64,000 bases of DNA from Porticoccaceae bacterium (GTDB lineage: Bacteria > Pseudomonadota > Gammaproteobacteria > Pseudomonadales > Porticoccaceae). Below are positions 37,244-46,737 of the stretch, piece by piece. The stretch spans positions 1-64,000 of the forward strand of contig JAJFKC010000048.1 in the NCBI GenBank assembly GCA_021773435.1, written 5' to 3'. The notes under the pieces are model-generated. The model ran no database searches. It was not told the DNA's origin and saw only the letters and a list, made by a program, of their open reading frames with translations. Position 1 is the stretch's first letter. Each line of letters begins with the position of its first letter. The position numbers and the translations under genes are program-made.

Positions 37244-38485
37244 ATGTCTTTGATCCCCGAAAAACCCCTGCTCTTTTACCCTCAGTTGGCCGTTGCCCTT
37301 GGCCTTGAAGGTGCGGTGATGGTACAGGCGCTGAAGGAGTTAATCGACCAGAGCACTGGTGAAGAGCACAATGGATTTCTTTGGGTCGACATTCATGGCG
37401 ACACGCTTGCCCGGCTGCTGTCATTTTGGACGGAGGCGGACATTCAGCGCATCACTCAGCAATTACACGAGCAAGGCATTTTGCTGATTGGCAGTGGCGC
37501 CTTTCGACAGGACCACACCTTTCGAGTCGCCATTAACGAACGCCTGGAAACTGCACCGGTGCAGTCCCGCAATTCGGGCACTGTTTCGAGCAACGCTGAG
37601 ACAAATAATCCAGTTAGTCTGGATGCAAATATCCTCTCAAATATCCATCAGCAACAATTTGAGCAGCAGTGTGCAAACCCGAGCGCGAACTCTCGTAATG
37701 CTCCCAAACCCATCCCCGACCGCTGGCAACCAGATAAAGACTTGCTCGCCCAGTTGGCCCAGTATGGCATTTCGGCGACATTTGCTCTCGACCAGGTCGG
37801 GGAATTCGTCACTTACTGGACTGAGCGGAATGAGCCGAAGCACAGTTGGGCGGCCCGATATTTAAAGCATGTGTTGCGACTATGGCGAGAACAACAAACC
37901 CGAGAATTCAAGCAAAGTCAGGATATAGCCATGGCGACCACCTGGCGACCGTCTCCAGAGGCCCTGGAGATTTTAACCATTCAGGCAGGCATTAATGGCA
38001 ATTTTGTCGAGGACAGTATCGCTGAGTTTATTCTTTACTGGCAGGAGCGGGGGATTACATCGAACACCTGGAACTCGCGGTTTATCCAGCACGTAAAACG
38101 CCAGTGGGCACGATTTACCAATACCCTGAAGACCGATCTCGAACCGCGACCCATCACCACCGACTGGCGACCGGATGCAGCGGTGTTTGATATCCTCCAT
38201 ATGGCCAATATAGACAAGACTTTTGCCGAGGATCTGATTGCCGAATTTATTCTTTATTGGCAAGATAACGGTCAGGCGCTCAGTTCGTGGAACACCAAGT
38301 TTTTGCAATACGCCAAGCGCCAGTGGGCCTATTTAGGTAATAATGCGATTGGCGCATCTAACAACATTACTCCTACTGACAACGCGAAAAACCACCATGA
38401 AGCACAGCAACGATCTCGTCGGCAAGGCAGTACAAGAAATCGTGACATCGCGGCCGAACTCAGTGACCGAAGCTGGGCAAGCTGA
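37244..38485 (+). CDS. dnaT: DnaT-like primosomal protein with three tandem DnaT domains
   Basis: This 413-aa protein has an N-terminal domain (about residues 5-100, starting LIPEKPLLFYPQLA) and three copies of a 55-60-residue single-strand-DNA-binding module at about 160-215, 234-290 and 308-363. Each copy has the pattern WxPxxxxL-IxxxFxxxxxxEFxxYW-SWxxxFxxxxxRxW. E. coli DnaT has one. It probably helps load the replicative helicase at restart, with the P-like protein encoded by the overlapping next gene. Confidence 0.9.
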   Translation: MSLIPEKPLLFYPQLAVALGLEGAVMVQALKELIDQSTGEEHNGFLWVDIHGDTLARLLSFWTEADIQRITQQLHEQGILLIGSGAFRQDHTFRVAINERLETAPVQSRNSGTVSSNAETNNPVSLDANILSNIHQQQFEQQCANPSANSRNAPKPIPDRWQPDKDLLAQLAQYGISATFALDQVGEFVTYWTERNEPKHSWAARYLKHVLRLWREQQTREFKQSQDIAMATTWRPSPEALEILTIQAGINGNFVEDSIAEFILYWQERGITSNTWNSRFIQHVKRQWARFTNTLKTDLEPRPITTDWRPDAAVFDILHMANIDKTFAEDLIAEFILYWQDNGQALSSWNTKFLQYAKRQWAYLGNNAIGASNNITPTDNAKNHHEAQQRSRRQGSTRNRDIAAELSDRSWAS

Positions 38486-39098
38486 AGCTGGTCAACAAAG
38501 TGACGCGCTTGTCGATAAGCCCCAGACTATCGAAAGCCCCCAGACTATAGACGCCATTACACAGATATTCGCGCTATTTAGGGTCAACTATCACAACCAA
38601 TATTACAGCGCCTTTAGTGATATCGAATTGCTAAACCAGGCCAAGCGGCTGTGGTTAAGCTCGCTGCATCATTACCCTGTCGAATGCCTGCTCAAAGGCG
38701 CACAACAAATTATTGAACAATCCGAATATCTGCCCACCTTAAACAAAATGATTGAGGCCTGTGATCAACAAGTTGGTGAAACCGGCTTGCCAATTGCGCG
38801 AGACGCCTATCTTGAAGCCTGTCTGGCTCCCCACCCAAAGGCGCAGCAACCGTGGTCTCACCCAGCGGTCTACCATGCCGGTGCGCAAACGGGTTGGTAT
38901 GACCTGGACAGCCAGGCTGAGTACATATCCTGGCCGAATTTCAAACGTAATTACGAAGTCTTCAAACGCCGGGTTCTGCAGGGCGAATCGCTGACTATAG
39001 AAAAACAGGAAGCGCTTAGCGAATCGACAGACACTTCATTGAGCAAAGCGGAACGTCAGCAGCAACTGCAAAAACTCCGCGATAATCTTGAGATGTAA
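38397..39098 (+). CDS. Replication protein P-like helicase loader
   Basis: This protein of about 233 aa has a central region (ALFRVNYHNQYYSAF, then WLSSLHHYPVECLLKGAQQI and LPTLNKMIEACD) that resembles phage lambda P-type helicase-loading proteins, which many gammaproteobacteria encode beside dnaT. The ATG at 38397 lies inside the last 90 bases of dnaT in another frame, so the two are coupled. It probably delivers DnaB to restart sites. Confidence 0.82.
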   Translation: MKHSNDLVGKAVQEIVTSRPNSVTEAGQAEAGQQSDALVDKPQTIESPQTIDAITQIFALFRVNYHNQYYSAFSDIELLNQAKRLWLSSLHHYPVECLLKGAQQIIEQSEYLPTLNKMIEACDQQVGETGLPIARDAYLEACLAPHPKAQQPWSHPAVYHAGAQTGWYDLDSQAEYISWPNFKRNYEVFKRRVLQGESLTIEKQEALSESTDTSLSKAERQQQLQKLRDNLEM

Positions 39099-39167
39099 TG
39101 TCATTTGCCGATCCAGAGATTGCGCAGCAAACTTTTCTCTAAACTTTACTAATAAGGAAAACCCATT

Positions 39168-39917
39168 ATGAATACTAAACCGCAAATAGCCCTGGTTACT
39201 GGCGGCGCTCGCGGCATTGGTGAAGCGATCTGCCGGGTGCTGGCAGAGGCTGGCCACACCGTTGTCGTCACCGATATTTCTACTAGCGGTGCCCAGGCCC
39301 TGGCCAAAGAGTTGAATGGCCATGCCTATGAAATGGATGTCACCAAACCCGGTTCCGTCAATAAAGCAGCGGCGCAGATAAATAAAGAAGTCGGCGTGCC
39401 AACCATCGTCGTCAATAACGCGGGTTGGGATAACCTCATGCCCTTTCTCGAAACTGATGAAGCCTTCCAGAACAAAGTTATCGCTATCAACTACACCGGC
39501 CCGGTCCGAGTCTGCCGCGCGTTTTTACCAGGCTTGATTGAGGCCGGGGGCGGCCGGGTGATCAATATTGCCTCCGATGCTGGGCGAATCGGTTCTGCTT
39601 TAGAGGCCATTTATTCTGGCACCAAGGGCGGGTTGATTGCCTTCTCCAAAACACTGGCTAGAGAATTTGCACGTAATCAAATTACCGTCAACACCGTATG
39701 TCCCGGCATTACCAACACCCCGCTGATCCAGGAAATTACGGCTAATAATGAATTAGCGGGCCGAGGTATTGCCTCAATCGAAAAAAATGTGCCGCTAAAA
39801 CGTATGGGGCAACCAGAGGATATTGCCAATGCGGTAGCCTATCTGGCATCGGAAGGAGCTGCCTATGTAACAGGGCAAACCCTGTCGGTAAGTGGTGGGA
39901 TTTCCATGGCGGGTTGA
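39168..39917 (+). CDS. SDR-family oxidoreductase (FabG/BadH-like)
   Basis: This 249-aa protein has TGGARGIG, NNAGWDN, a serine in NIASDAGRIGS and the catalytic YSGTKGGLIAFSKTLAREFA. Its sequence resembles FabG- or BadH-like dehydrogenases acting on 3-hydroxyacyl or cyclic hydroxyacyl-CoA compounds. The substrate is uncertain. AAGGAAAACCC precedes the ATG. It ends just before a strong terminator. Confidence 0.9.
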   Translation: MNTKPQIALVTGGARGIGEAICRVLAEAGHTVVVTDISTSGAQALAKELNGHAYEMDVTKPGSVNKAAAQINKEVGVPTIVVNNAGWDNLMPFLETDEAFQNKVIAINYTGPVRVCRAFLPGLIEAGGGRVINIASDAGRIGSALEAIYSGTKGGLIAFSKTLAREFARNQITVNTVCPGITNTPLIQEITANNELAGRGIASIEKNVPLKRMGQPEDIANAVAYLASEGAAYVTGQTLSVSGGISMAG

Positions 39918-39942
39918 CTACTATAAGGACTAACAAGACAGC

Positions 39943-39978
39943 ACATAAAAAAGGCCGGAGATACCGGCCTTTTTTATG
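39943..39978. terminator. Bidirectional terminator
   Basis: The stem AAAAAAGGCCGG / CCGGCCTTTTTT, extended by ACAT/ATGT, has a 5-nt loop. It lies between two convergent genes and has T runs on both strands, so it should stop transcription from both sides. Confidence 0.92.
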
Positions 39979-39992
39979 TCAATTCAAACTCA

Positions 39993-40241
39993 TCAACTTT
40001 TAATTTTGCGGTAGACAAAAAGTAATAAAAGCGCGCCGCCTACCGCCGTTAAAATACTGCCGACGCTTAAACCACCCGTGGTACCAAGCCCCACTAAAGA
40101 ACCAACAAACCCGCCGACAAAAGCACCGACTATGCCGATCAAGATAGTCACCCACAATCCACCAGGGTCATCCCCTGGCATAATCCATTTGGCCAGCACG
40201 CCAGCAATCAGGCCCAATATCAACCAGGATATAATTCCCAT
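39993..40241 (-). CDS. GlsB/YeaQ/YmgE family membrane protein
   Basis: This 82-aa, very hydrophobic and glycine-rich protein begins MGIISWLILGLIAGVLAKWI. It has three predicted helices and the block GIVGAFVGGFVGSLVG. The family is known as transglycosylase-associated or stress-related, of unknown biochemical role. It lies 12 bp downstream of the mscS gene. Confidence 0.92.
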   Translation of the reverse strand: MGIISWLILGLIAGVLAKWIMPGDDPGGLWVTILIGIVGAFVGGFVGSLVGLGTTGGLSVGSILTAVGGALLLLFVYRKIKS

Positions 40242-40253
40242 CTGTGTGACTCC

Positions 40254-41075
40254 TTAACTTTGTGTTTGATGCACATGCACATCACGCTGGGGATAGGGGA
40301 TCGAGATTCCCTCCTGGTCAAAGCGTTTCTTAACAGCCTCAGTTAGATCACAGTACACACCCCAGTAATCTGCCGTTTTCACCCAGGGCCGAACATTAAA
40401 ATTAACGCTACTATCGGCCAGTTCAATCATCGCGACTGCGGGCGCAGGGTCTTTTAAAATGCGCTCATCGGCGGACATTAATTCTGCCAGCACTGCTTTG
40501 GCTTTATCGATGTCATCGTCATAGCCAATACCCATGACCAGATCGACACGACGCGTATCATTTGCAGAATAATTGGTAATCACACCACCTAGCACGGCTG
40601 CGTTAGGAATAATGACTTTTTTATTGTCGCCGGTTTTTAGCTCGGTAGTAAAAATCATAATGCTCTCCATCACGCCTGCAGTACCGGCCACCTCGACGAA
40701 GTCACCGATGCGAAATGGTTTGAATATAATAATGAGAACCCCAGCCGCAAAATTGGATAATGACCCCTGCATCGCCAATCCGATGGCCAGGCCGGCCACA
40801 CCGACGATGGCCACAAACGAAGCTGTTTGTATACCCACCTGCCCCAGAGCGGCAATAACAACAAAGATGAGTAGCGCGGAATAGCTAAGGTTAGTGGCAA
40901 ATTTGACCAGCGCATCATCAACCTCACGACCAGTCAAAACCTTTTGTACGGTATTACTCAGCTTACGAGCAACCCAACGTCCGACAACAAAAATAACCAC
41001 GGCCACAATGATTTTCACGCCATAAAGGGTGGCCCAGCCGATCAGTGTTGCGACAAGCAATTCCATTTGATCCAT
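40254..41075 (-). CDS. mscS: Small-conductance mechanosensitive channel, MscS type
   Basis: This 273-aa protein has three N-terminal membrane helices, the last being the glycine/alanine-rich pore helix (about residues 90-130, with GVAGLAIGLAMQGSLSNFA). The MscS beta domain with FKPFRIGDFVEVAGTAGVME follows. It should act as an osmotic safety valve in the inner membrane. Length matches E. coli MscS. Confidence 0.95.
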   Translation of the reverse strand: MDQMELLVATLIGWATLYGVKIIVAVVIFVVGRWVARKLSNTVQKVLTGREVDDALVKFATNLSYSALLIFVVIAALGQVGIQTASFVAIVGVAGLAIGLAMQGSLSNFAAGVLIIIFKPFRIGDFVEVAGTAGVMESIMIFTTELKTGDNKKVIIPNAAVLGGVITNYSANDTRRVDLVMGIGYDDDIDKAKAVLAELMSADERILKDPAPAVAMIELADSSVNFNVRPWVKTADYWGVYCDLTEAVKKRFDQEGISIPYPQRDVHVHQTQS

Positions 41076-41123
41076 TATTATTCTCCAAATACCTGTTTAG
41101 TTTTAGAAATGTTGCTTTTACAA

Positions 41124-41156
41124 AAAGGGGAAGGTGGCATCAGCACCTTCCCCTTT
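41124..41156 (-). terminator. Rho-independent terminator after the thiolase gene
   Basis: A perfect 13-bp stem AAAGGGGAAGGTG / CACCTTCCCCTTT has a 7-nt loop. On the minus strand it ends in five T residues. It closes the beta-oxidation operon. Confidence 0.9.
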
Positions 41157-41195
41157 ATTAAGCCTAAGCCAAATTATTATCTATCTAACGTCGCA

Positions 41196-42377
41196 TCAAG
41201 CCACCTCAAACAAACCGGCAGCGCCCATGCCGCCGCCGACACACATAGTGATGACCACGTATTTCTCGCCACGGCGCTTACCTTCACGCAGAGCGTGACC
41301 CACCATCCGTGCGCCACTCATACCATAGGGATGACCGATGGCGATGGCGCCACCGTTGATATTAAGTTTTTCGTTGGGAATACGCAGCTGGTCACGGCAG
41401 TAAATCACCTGTACAGCAAAGGCTTCGTTTAACTCCCAAACACCGATATCGTCAACAGACAGGTTATGCTGCTTGAGCAGTTTGGGAATGGCGAATACCG
41501 GGCCAATACCCATTTCGTCCGGCTCACAACCGGCCACTGCCATGCCACGGTAAATGCCCAACGGCTCGATATTACGTTGCTCAGCCAGTTTTGATTCCAT
41601 CAACACGCAGGCTGCGGAACCATCGGAGAGCTGACTGGCGTTACCCGCAGTAATGCATCCACCTTCAAAAACCGGCTTCAGTGACACCAGCCCTTCGAGC
41701 GTCGTGCTCGGCCGGTTGCCCTCATCCAGCTTCAGGGTTTTTTCTTCCAGCGCTTCTTTACCACTGGCCTTATCGACGTGCTTCATCATCGCCGTCACTT
41801 CAACGATTTCATCGTCAAACAAACCGGCTTCCTGGGCAGCAGCCGTACGTTGCTGTGATTGCAGACCGTATTCGTCCTGAACATCGCGGTCGATGTTGTA
41901 GCGCTTGGCAACAATTTCCGCAGTTTGCAGCATGGCGATATAAATATCTTTGTGCATTTTGATCAGGTTGGGATCCTGAGCGCGGTAACCATTCTGATGC
42001 TCGTTCTGTACCAGGCTGATGTGCTCGACACCCGCACCCACGGCAATGTTCATACCGTCGTGGACGATCTGCTTGGCCGCCGTCGCAATAGACATCAGAC
42101 CCGACGAACACTGTCTGTCCATAGTCATGCCGCTGACGCTGACCGGGCAACCCGCCGATAGCGCGGCCAGGCGACCAATATTGTAGCCGCCGGTACCCTG
42201 GCTCAGGGCACAACCCATCACCACATCATCAATTTCGGCCGGATCAACGCCCGCCCGTTCCATAGCCGCCTTAACAGAAATGCCCGCCATGGTGGGCGCT
42301 TCAGTATCGTTCCAAAGGCCGCGATAGGCTTTGCCGATTGGCGTTCTTGCAGATGAAACTACCAGTGCTTCTCTCAT
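41196..42377 (-). CDS. Acetyl-CoA acyltransferase (thiolase)
   Basis: This 393-aa thiolase has the active-site cysteine in [33 protein letters not shown] and the second catalytic cysteine in [15 protein letters not shown]. It performs the last, cleaving step of a beta-oxidation cycle. It ends a five-gene cluster with dehydrogenases, MaoC hydratase and SDR; the chain type oxidised is not evident from it alone. Confidence 0.94.
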   Translation of the reverse strand: MREALVVSSARTPIGKAYRGLWNDTEAPTMAGISVKAAMERAGVDPAEIDDVVMGCALSQGTGGYNIGRLAALSAGCPVSVSGMTMDRQCSSGLMSIATAAKQIVHDGMNIAVGAGVEHISLVQNEHQNGYRAQDPNLIKMHKDIYIAMLQTAEIVAKRYNIDRDVQDEYGLQSQQRTAAAQEAGLFDDEIVEVTAMMKHVDKASGKEALEEKTLKLDEGNRPSTTLEGLVSLKPVFEGGCITAGNASQLSDGSAACVLMESKLAEQRNIEPLGIYRGMAVAGCEPDEMGIGPVFAIPKLLKQHNLSVDDIGVWELNEAFAVQVIYCRDQLRIPNEKLNINGGAIAIGHPYGMSGARMVGHALREGKRRGEKYVVITMCVGGGMGAAGLFEVA

Positions 42378-42469
42378 AATCGATTTCCTCTATTACCGTT
42401 AAATTTAGTTCTGCTCACTGTTACTGTTGTTATTGCTGCTACTTAATTAAGTTAGGTACCGACCCAAAA

Positions 42470-43390
42470 TCAGGCTTTACTATCCTGATCAGCTAACGCG
42501 GCTTTAATAAATTTTCCTGTCTGCTGCAAGGCCTGAGTAATTCTTTCCTCGTCAGTATCGTCATCCAGAGCTGCCCAGTTTTCCAGTATCTTCTCTGGCG
42601 TCTGATCTTCGGCAGTCAAATAAATACCCTTAGTTTCATACAGGTGTGAACTGGCATAACCGCCGGCGCCAGCACATAAAATGAACTTGTTGGGCGCGTC
42701 TTCCGTACACAGGGCCAGTACGCCCGCACTCACAGGCTCCGGCACCAGAGCAGCGGCAGCTCTAGGATCGGGAATGATATCCTCGGTCATGCGGGTTAAC
42801 GCGGCAGGTGCTAGAGCATTCACGCGGACATTATATTTTTCACCTTCCTGGGCCAGAGAATTCATCAAACCCACCACCGCTAACTTGGCAGCACTGTAAT
42901 TGGATTGACCGAAATTACCGTAGAGGCCACTGGAGGAAGAGACCATCACAATGCGGCCGTAATTCTGCTCCTTCATGATTTCCCACACCGCTTTTGTACA
43001 GTAGGCAGCGCCCATCAAATGCACATCGATAACCAGTTTAAAATCATCCATGGTCATTTTAGAAAAGGACTTGTCCCGCAGAATACCGGCGTTATTGACC
43101 AGAATATCAACCCGGCCCCAGGCGTCCATAGCTTCCTTCACCATGGCTTGTACCTGTTCAAAATCTGCCACATTGGCACCGTTGGCAATGGCTTCACCGC
43201 CATTGGCCTTAATCTCTGCCACAACTGCCTGCGCCGCTTGGCTTGAACTACCCGTGCCATCGCGAGCACCACCCAGATCATTGACCACCACTTTTGCACC
43301 CCGCGTGGCAAATGCCAGGGCATGGGAACGCCCCAGGCCATTACCAGCTCCGGTGACAATTGCTACTTTGCCATCAAATCTAACTGTCAT
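42470..43390 (-). CDS. SDR, probable (3R)-hydroxyacyl-CoA dehydrogenase
   Basis: This 306-aa protein begins with TGAGNGLGRSHALAFATRGA and VVNDLGGARDGTG, the pattern of the dehydrogenase part of multifunctional enzyme type 2 (17-beta-HSD4-like). NNAGILRDKSF and the catalytic YSAAKLAVVGLMNSLAQEG follow. Next to a MaoC hydratase, this gives a complete R-specific hydration and oxidation pair. Confidence 0.92.
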   Translation of the reverse strand: MTVRFDGKVAIVTGAGNGLGRSHALAFATRGAKVVVNDLGGARDGTGSSSQAAQAVVAEIKANGGEAIANGANVADFEQVQAMVKEAMDAWGRVDILVNNAGILRDKSFSKMTMDDFKLVIDVHLMGAAYCTKAVWEIMKEQNYGRIVMVSSSSGLYGNFGQSNYSAAKLAVVGLMNSLAQEGEKYNVRVNALAPAALTRMTEDIIPDPRAAAALVPEPVSAGVLALCTEDAPNKFILCAGAGGYASSHLYETKGIYLTAEDQTPEKILENWAALDDDTDEERITQALQQTGKFIKAALADQDSKA

Positions 43391-43425
43391 TGTTCTCTCT
43401 CCCGTAAATAGTTATCGGTTGATAC

Positions 43426-43893
43426 TCAACCCGCAAATATCATGGTTAAAGTTTCAGCTATCAGTGCAGGTTTCTCCTGCCCCTCAATTTCCACCGTCAC
43501 TTCCAGTTTGAAAAGATACTGACCCGGACTCTTCTCTGTCGCCTCAGCTAATTTGGCATGAGCGCGAACACGGGCACCGGATGGCACCGGTTGCAGAAAC
43601 CGTAATTTATCTAGGCCATAGTTGACACCCATGGTCCGGTTCGGCACATCGACACCGACGCCACCGGACTGCATAAAATAGGCCAGCAAGGACAGCGTCA
43701 GATAACCGTGGGCTATGGTGCCGCCAAAGGGTGATTCTTTGGCGCGCTCTGGATCAACATGAATAAACTGGTGATCAAGGGTAGCATCAGCAAAATCGTT
43801 GATGCGTTGCTGACCTATCTCTAGCCAGTCCGAAGTGCCGCAGTCTTTACCTACGCTTGCCTGTAAATCACCGGTGTCAATTTTAAGTGCCAT
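43426..43893 (-). CDS. MaoC-like (R)-specific enoyl-CoA hydratase
   Basis: This 155-aa hot-dog-fold protein has the hydratase motif DATLDHQFIHVD, with the Asp and His of R-hydratases, and SPFGGTIAHGYLTLSLL. It should hydrate trans-2-enoyl-CoA to (3R)-hydroxyacyl-CoA, handed to the SDR encoded 35 bp downstream. Confidence 0.93.
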   Translation of the reverse strand: MALKIDTGDLQASVGKDCGTSDWLEIGQQRINDFADATLDHQFIHVDPERAKESPFGGTIAHGYLTLSLLAYFMQSGGVGVDVPNRTMGVNYGLDKLRFLQPVPSGARVRAHAKLAEATEKSPGQYLFKLEVTVEIEGQEKPALIAETLTMIFAG

Positions 43894-43940
43894 ATGTCTG
43901 TCTCCTCGAATACATGCTATCGCTATAGCTTGTTTAAATT

Positions 43941-43972
43941 TGCCTGTTGTTCAAACCTGCTTGTTGTTCAAC
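43941..43972. repeat. Imperfect 15-bp direct repeat
   Basis: TGCCTGTTGTTCAAA and TGCTTGTTGTTCAAC (13 of 15 identical) lie two bases apart between the MaoC gene start and the acyl-CoA dehydrogenase stop. It is similar in style to the microduplications in the valine operon. Confidence 0.65.
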
Positions 43973-43993
43973 TAGACCTGATTAACCTTTACC

Positions 43994-45148
43994 TCAATAC
44001 CCATTAATCGCCGCAAAACGATTCATGTGAAAACGCTGGTCACCCAATAGTTGTTCGGCTACCCGTGCTCGCTTCATAAAAAAACCTATATCCAGCTCGT
44101 CAGTCATACCGATGCCGCCGTGGAGCTGGACGCCTTCATTGGTGGCCAGTGTCGCCACTTCGCTGGCTTTAGCTTTCGCTAAACTGGCGAGCAAGGCCAC
44201 ATTGCTGTCACGGGATTCGCCGTCATCTTCATCCAATGCCTGAAGCACTTTAAGTACCACTGATTTCGCCAGCTCGATTTCACTGAACAGGTGCGCAGCG
44301 CGATGCTGCAAACCCTGGTAGGAACCTATCAGGGCACCGTATTGTCGACGCTCTTTCATATAGGTCACGGTACGTTCAAGCACTTCCTGGGACAGGCCTA
44401 ATAGTTCAGCGGATAGATGGGCGTTACCGATATCCAGCACCTGTTGCAATACTGCCAGGCCCTTATCGGCTTCACCTAGTATATTTTCTGCGGTGACAGC
44501 AACACCGCTAAAACAAATAATGGCAGAATTGATGCTGTCCGCCATAATCACCCGTTCGATTTCGAGACCCTGGGTATCCACGTCAATAATGAACAAAGTA
44601 ATGCCATCAGTATCACCCTCATTACCACTGGTACGCGCCGAGGCAATTATCTTGTCAGCGACATGGCCGTCGATAACAAATTGCTTCTCACCGCTTAAAC
44701 TGTATCCGTCCCCAGACTTTTCCGCTGTCACCCCGGTTCGGGTCGGCTTATGACGGGAACCGCCATCAACCGCCAATGCCGTTACCAGTTTGCCCTCGAC
44801 GATGGCTGGCAACAACGCGGACTTTTGTGCTTCGTTACCACCAATCGATATGGCCGAGGCACCGAGTACGGCGGTAGACAACAAGGGTGAAGCCGTCAGC
44901 GTACGACCGTTTTCCTCCATCACCTGACCCATACCGACGTGGCCAAATTCAAGGCCGCCATGAGCTTCATCGACAAGAATACCGGCCCAGCCCATCTCGG
45001 CCATCTGTTGCCACAAATCTTTCGAGTAACCCGTCGCATCACGTTCGTCACGTAAGCTACGCAGCGCCTCTACCGGCGCGTTTTCCTGTAAGAATCCTTT
45101 GGCGGACTCTTTTAGCATTTGCTGCTCTTCGTTTAATACCAATGCCAT
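43994..45148 (-). CDS. Acyl-CoA dehydrogenase family subunit lacking the usual catalytic Glu
   Basis: This 384-aa protein of the acyl-CoA dehydrogenase fold begins MALVLNEEQQMLKESAKGF and retains LHGGIGMTDELDIGFFMKRA. The C-terminus reads VAEQLLGDQRFHMNRFA where active members have an EGT-EI block, so the catalytic base seems absent. Adjacent dehydrogenase pairs with one such subunit form alpha2-beta2 enzymes in steroid side-chain and related degradation. That is inference here. Confidence 0.88.
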   Translation of the reverse strand: MALVLNEEQQMLKESAKGFLQENAPVEALRSLRDERDATGYSKDLWQQMAEMGWAGILVDEAHGGLEFGHVGMGQVMEENGRTLTASPLLSTAVLGASAISIGGNEAQKSALLPAIVEGKLVTALAVDGGSRHKPTRTGVTAEKSGDGYSLSGEKQFVIDGHVADKIIASARTSGNEGDTDGITLFIIDVDTQGLEIERVIMADSINSAIICFSGVAVTAENILGEADKGLAVLQQVLDIGNAHLSAELLGLSQEVLERTVTYMKERRQYGALIGSYQGLQHRAAHLFSEIELAKSVVLKVLQALDEDDGESRDSNVALLASLAKAKASEVATLATNEGVQLHGGIGMTDELDIGFFMKRARVAEQLLGDQRFHMNRFAAINGY

Positions 45149-45234
45149 ATCATAAAAACCTTTTACTTTTATCTCTGTTTACATTGCCCAAATCGCAATT
45201 CTCACTGTTAGCAGACGCCATTTTTTACCTAAAC

Positions 45235-46419
45235 CTACTTCTCACCAAGGCCAAGGATGCGCTTGCTAATAATATTCAGCTGAATCTCTGAGGTGCCGCC
45301 CTCAATGGTGTTGCCTTTGGTACGCAACCACACGCTGGCCATCTGTCCGTCCTTGAACGCCTCACCCTCCCAGGCCAGAGCCTGGGTGCCATGTATCCCT
45401 AGCATCAATTCATGACGGCGCTTGTTGTTTTCGGTGCCAGCGTACTTGAGCATTGACGAAGCCGCACCTGTTCCCGTTCCGGCCTTGGTCTCATCGCCCA
45501 GGCGTTCAGCGGTGAGCTGGAAGGCCATATCATCCATCAACCAGCTGGTAATATCGGCGCGTAGGGCGCTATCAGCGAGGATGCCGTTTTCCAGGCCGAC
45601 CTGCTCGACGGCATGCTCGTTGAGACTCTTAACAATCGCGGTTGATTGACCCATATTACCGATCATGGCCCTTTCGTGGGTGAGCAGATAAGTGGCTAAT
45701 TCCCAGCCTTTATTCACCTGACCCACTAACTGATCTTTATCCGCCCTGACATCATCGAGAAAAGTCTCGCAAAAAGGCGATTTACCGGAAATCAGAGGGA
45801 TGGGTTTGACTGTCACACCAGGCTGACTCATATCAAACAGCACCAGGCTGATACCCGCGTGTTTGGCGGCATCGGGATCGGTGCGCACCAGACAAAACAT
45901 CCAGTCCGCCATATTGGCGTAACTGGTCCAGACCTTCTGCCCGTTGATGATGTAGTGGTCGCCCTTATCTTCTGCGCGGGTTTGCAGGCCAGCAAGATCA
46001 GAGCCGAAATTAGGCTCGCTATAACCCTGACACCACCAGATTTTGCCCGCGACAATATTAGGAATATGTTGTTGCTTCTGTGCCTCGGTGCCGTATTTAA
46101 GCAGGGCTGGACCAATCATCGACAGCCCCATACTAAATAGAGGTGTGCGAGCGCCGATACGAGCCATTTCCTGATAGAGGATTTTTGCCTGTTCACGATC
46201 CAGCCCGCCACCACCGTATTCCGCAGGCCACTCCGGTGCCGTCCAGCCTCGTTCGGCCATCACATCAAGCCAGGTTTTTTGTTCCGGGTTGGTAAAGCGC
46301 CACTTGGTACCGCCCCAGCAGGTATCTTCAAATTCCTCAGATGGCGTACATTGCGTCGGCGGGCAATTCGCATTCAACCAGGCGCGAGTTTCTGTTCTGA
46401 ATGTGTCTAGATCCGCCAT
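45235..46419 (-). CDS. Acyl-CoA dehydrogenase, probable catalytic subunit
   Basis: This 394-aa protein has GYSEPNFGSDLAGLQTRA for flavin binding, INGQKVWTSYANMADWMF and a C-terminal IEGGTSEIQLNIISKRILG with the catalytic glutamate. It is the first gene of the beta-oxidation cluster and lies 86 bp upstream of the dehydrogenase-like partner. It probably makes the enoyl-CoA used by the MaoC hydratase. Confidence 0.92.
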   Translation of the reverse strand: MADLDTFRTETRAWLNANCPPTQCTPSEEFEDTCWGGTKWRFTNPEQKTWLDVMAERGWTAPEWPAEYGGGGLDREQAKILYQEMARIGARTPLFSMGLSMIGPALLKYGTEAQKQQHIPNIVAGKIWWCQGYSEPNFGSDLAGLQTRAEDKGDHYIINGQKVWTSYANMADWMFCLVRTDPDAAKHAGISLVLFDMSQPGVTVKPIPLISGKSPFCETFLDDVRADKDQLVGQVNKGWELATYLLTHERAMIGNMGQSTAIVKSLNEHAVEQVGLENGILADSALRADITSWLMDDMAFQLTAERLGDETKAGTGTGAASSMLKYAGTENNKRRHELMLGIHGTQALAWEGEAFKDGQMASVWLRTKGNTIEGGTSEIQLNIISKRILGLGEK

Positions 46420-46737
46420 GCATGAACCTCTGTGTTATTTTTCTTCACTTTGTTTATTAGCCACCCAGTCGAATGGCTGTCTTTGCAACCCTTGTTCAAA
46501 ACTCGCAACGAATCCCGAAACGAATCTATTGGATAAGCGCAAGCACTGCCGCGCTAGCAAGAACAGGAGACGCCAAACTAAAACAACCGTGTCAGGTTCG
46601 TGACCCAACGTAAGGGGCCAGCAACTATAAAGGATGCGTCTTGGGCGGTAAACCGGCGATTATCGACTAACCCGCACAAGATCAAACCTGGCTCATTCGT
46701 CGCCAGCAAGAAGTTAAAAACAGAGCAACTAATCCAA
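46420..46737. other. Intergenic region between the beta-oxidation cluster and parC
   Basis: This 318-bp stretch lies downstream of parC (which reads leftwards) and upstream of the leftward dehydrogenase gene, so it should carry the promoter of the beta-oxidation cluster. I see no gene, terminator or operator I can support. Confidence 0.5.
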
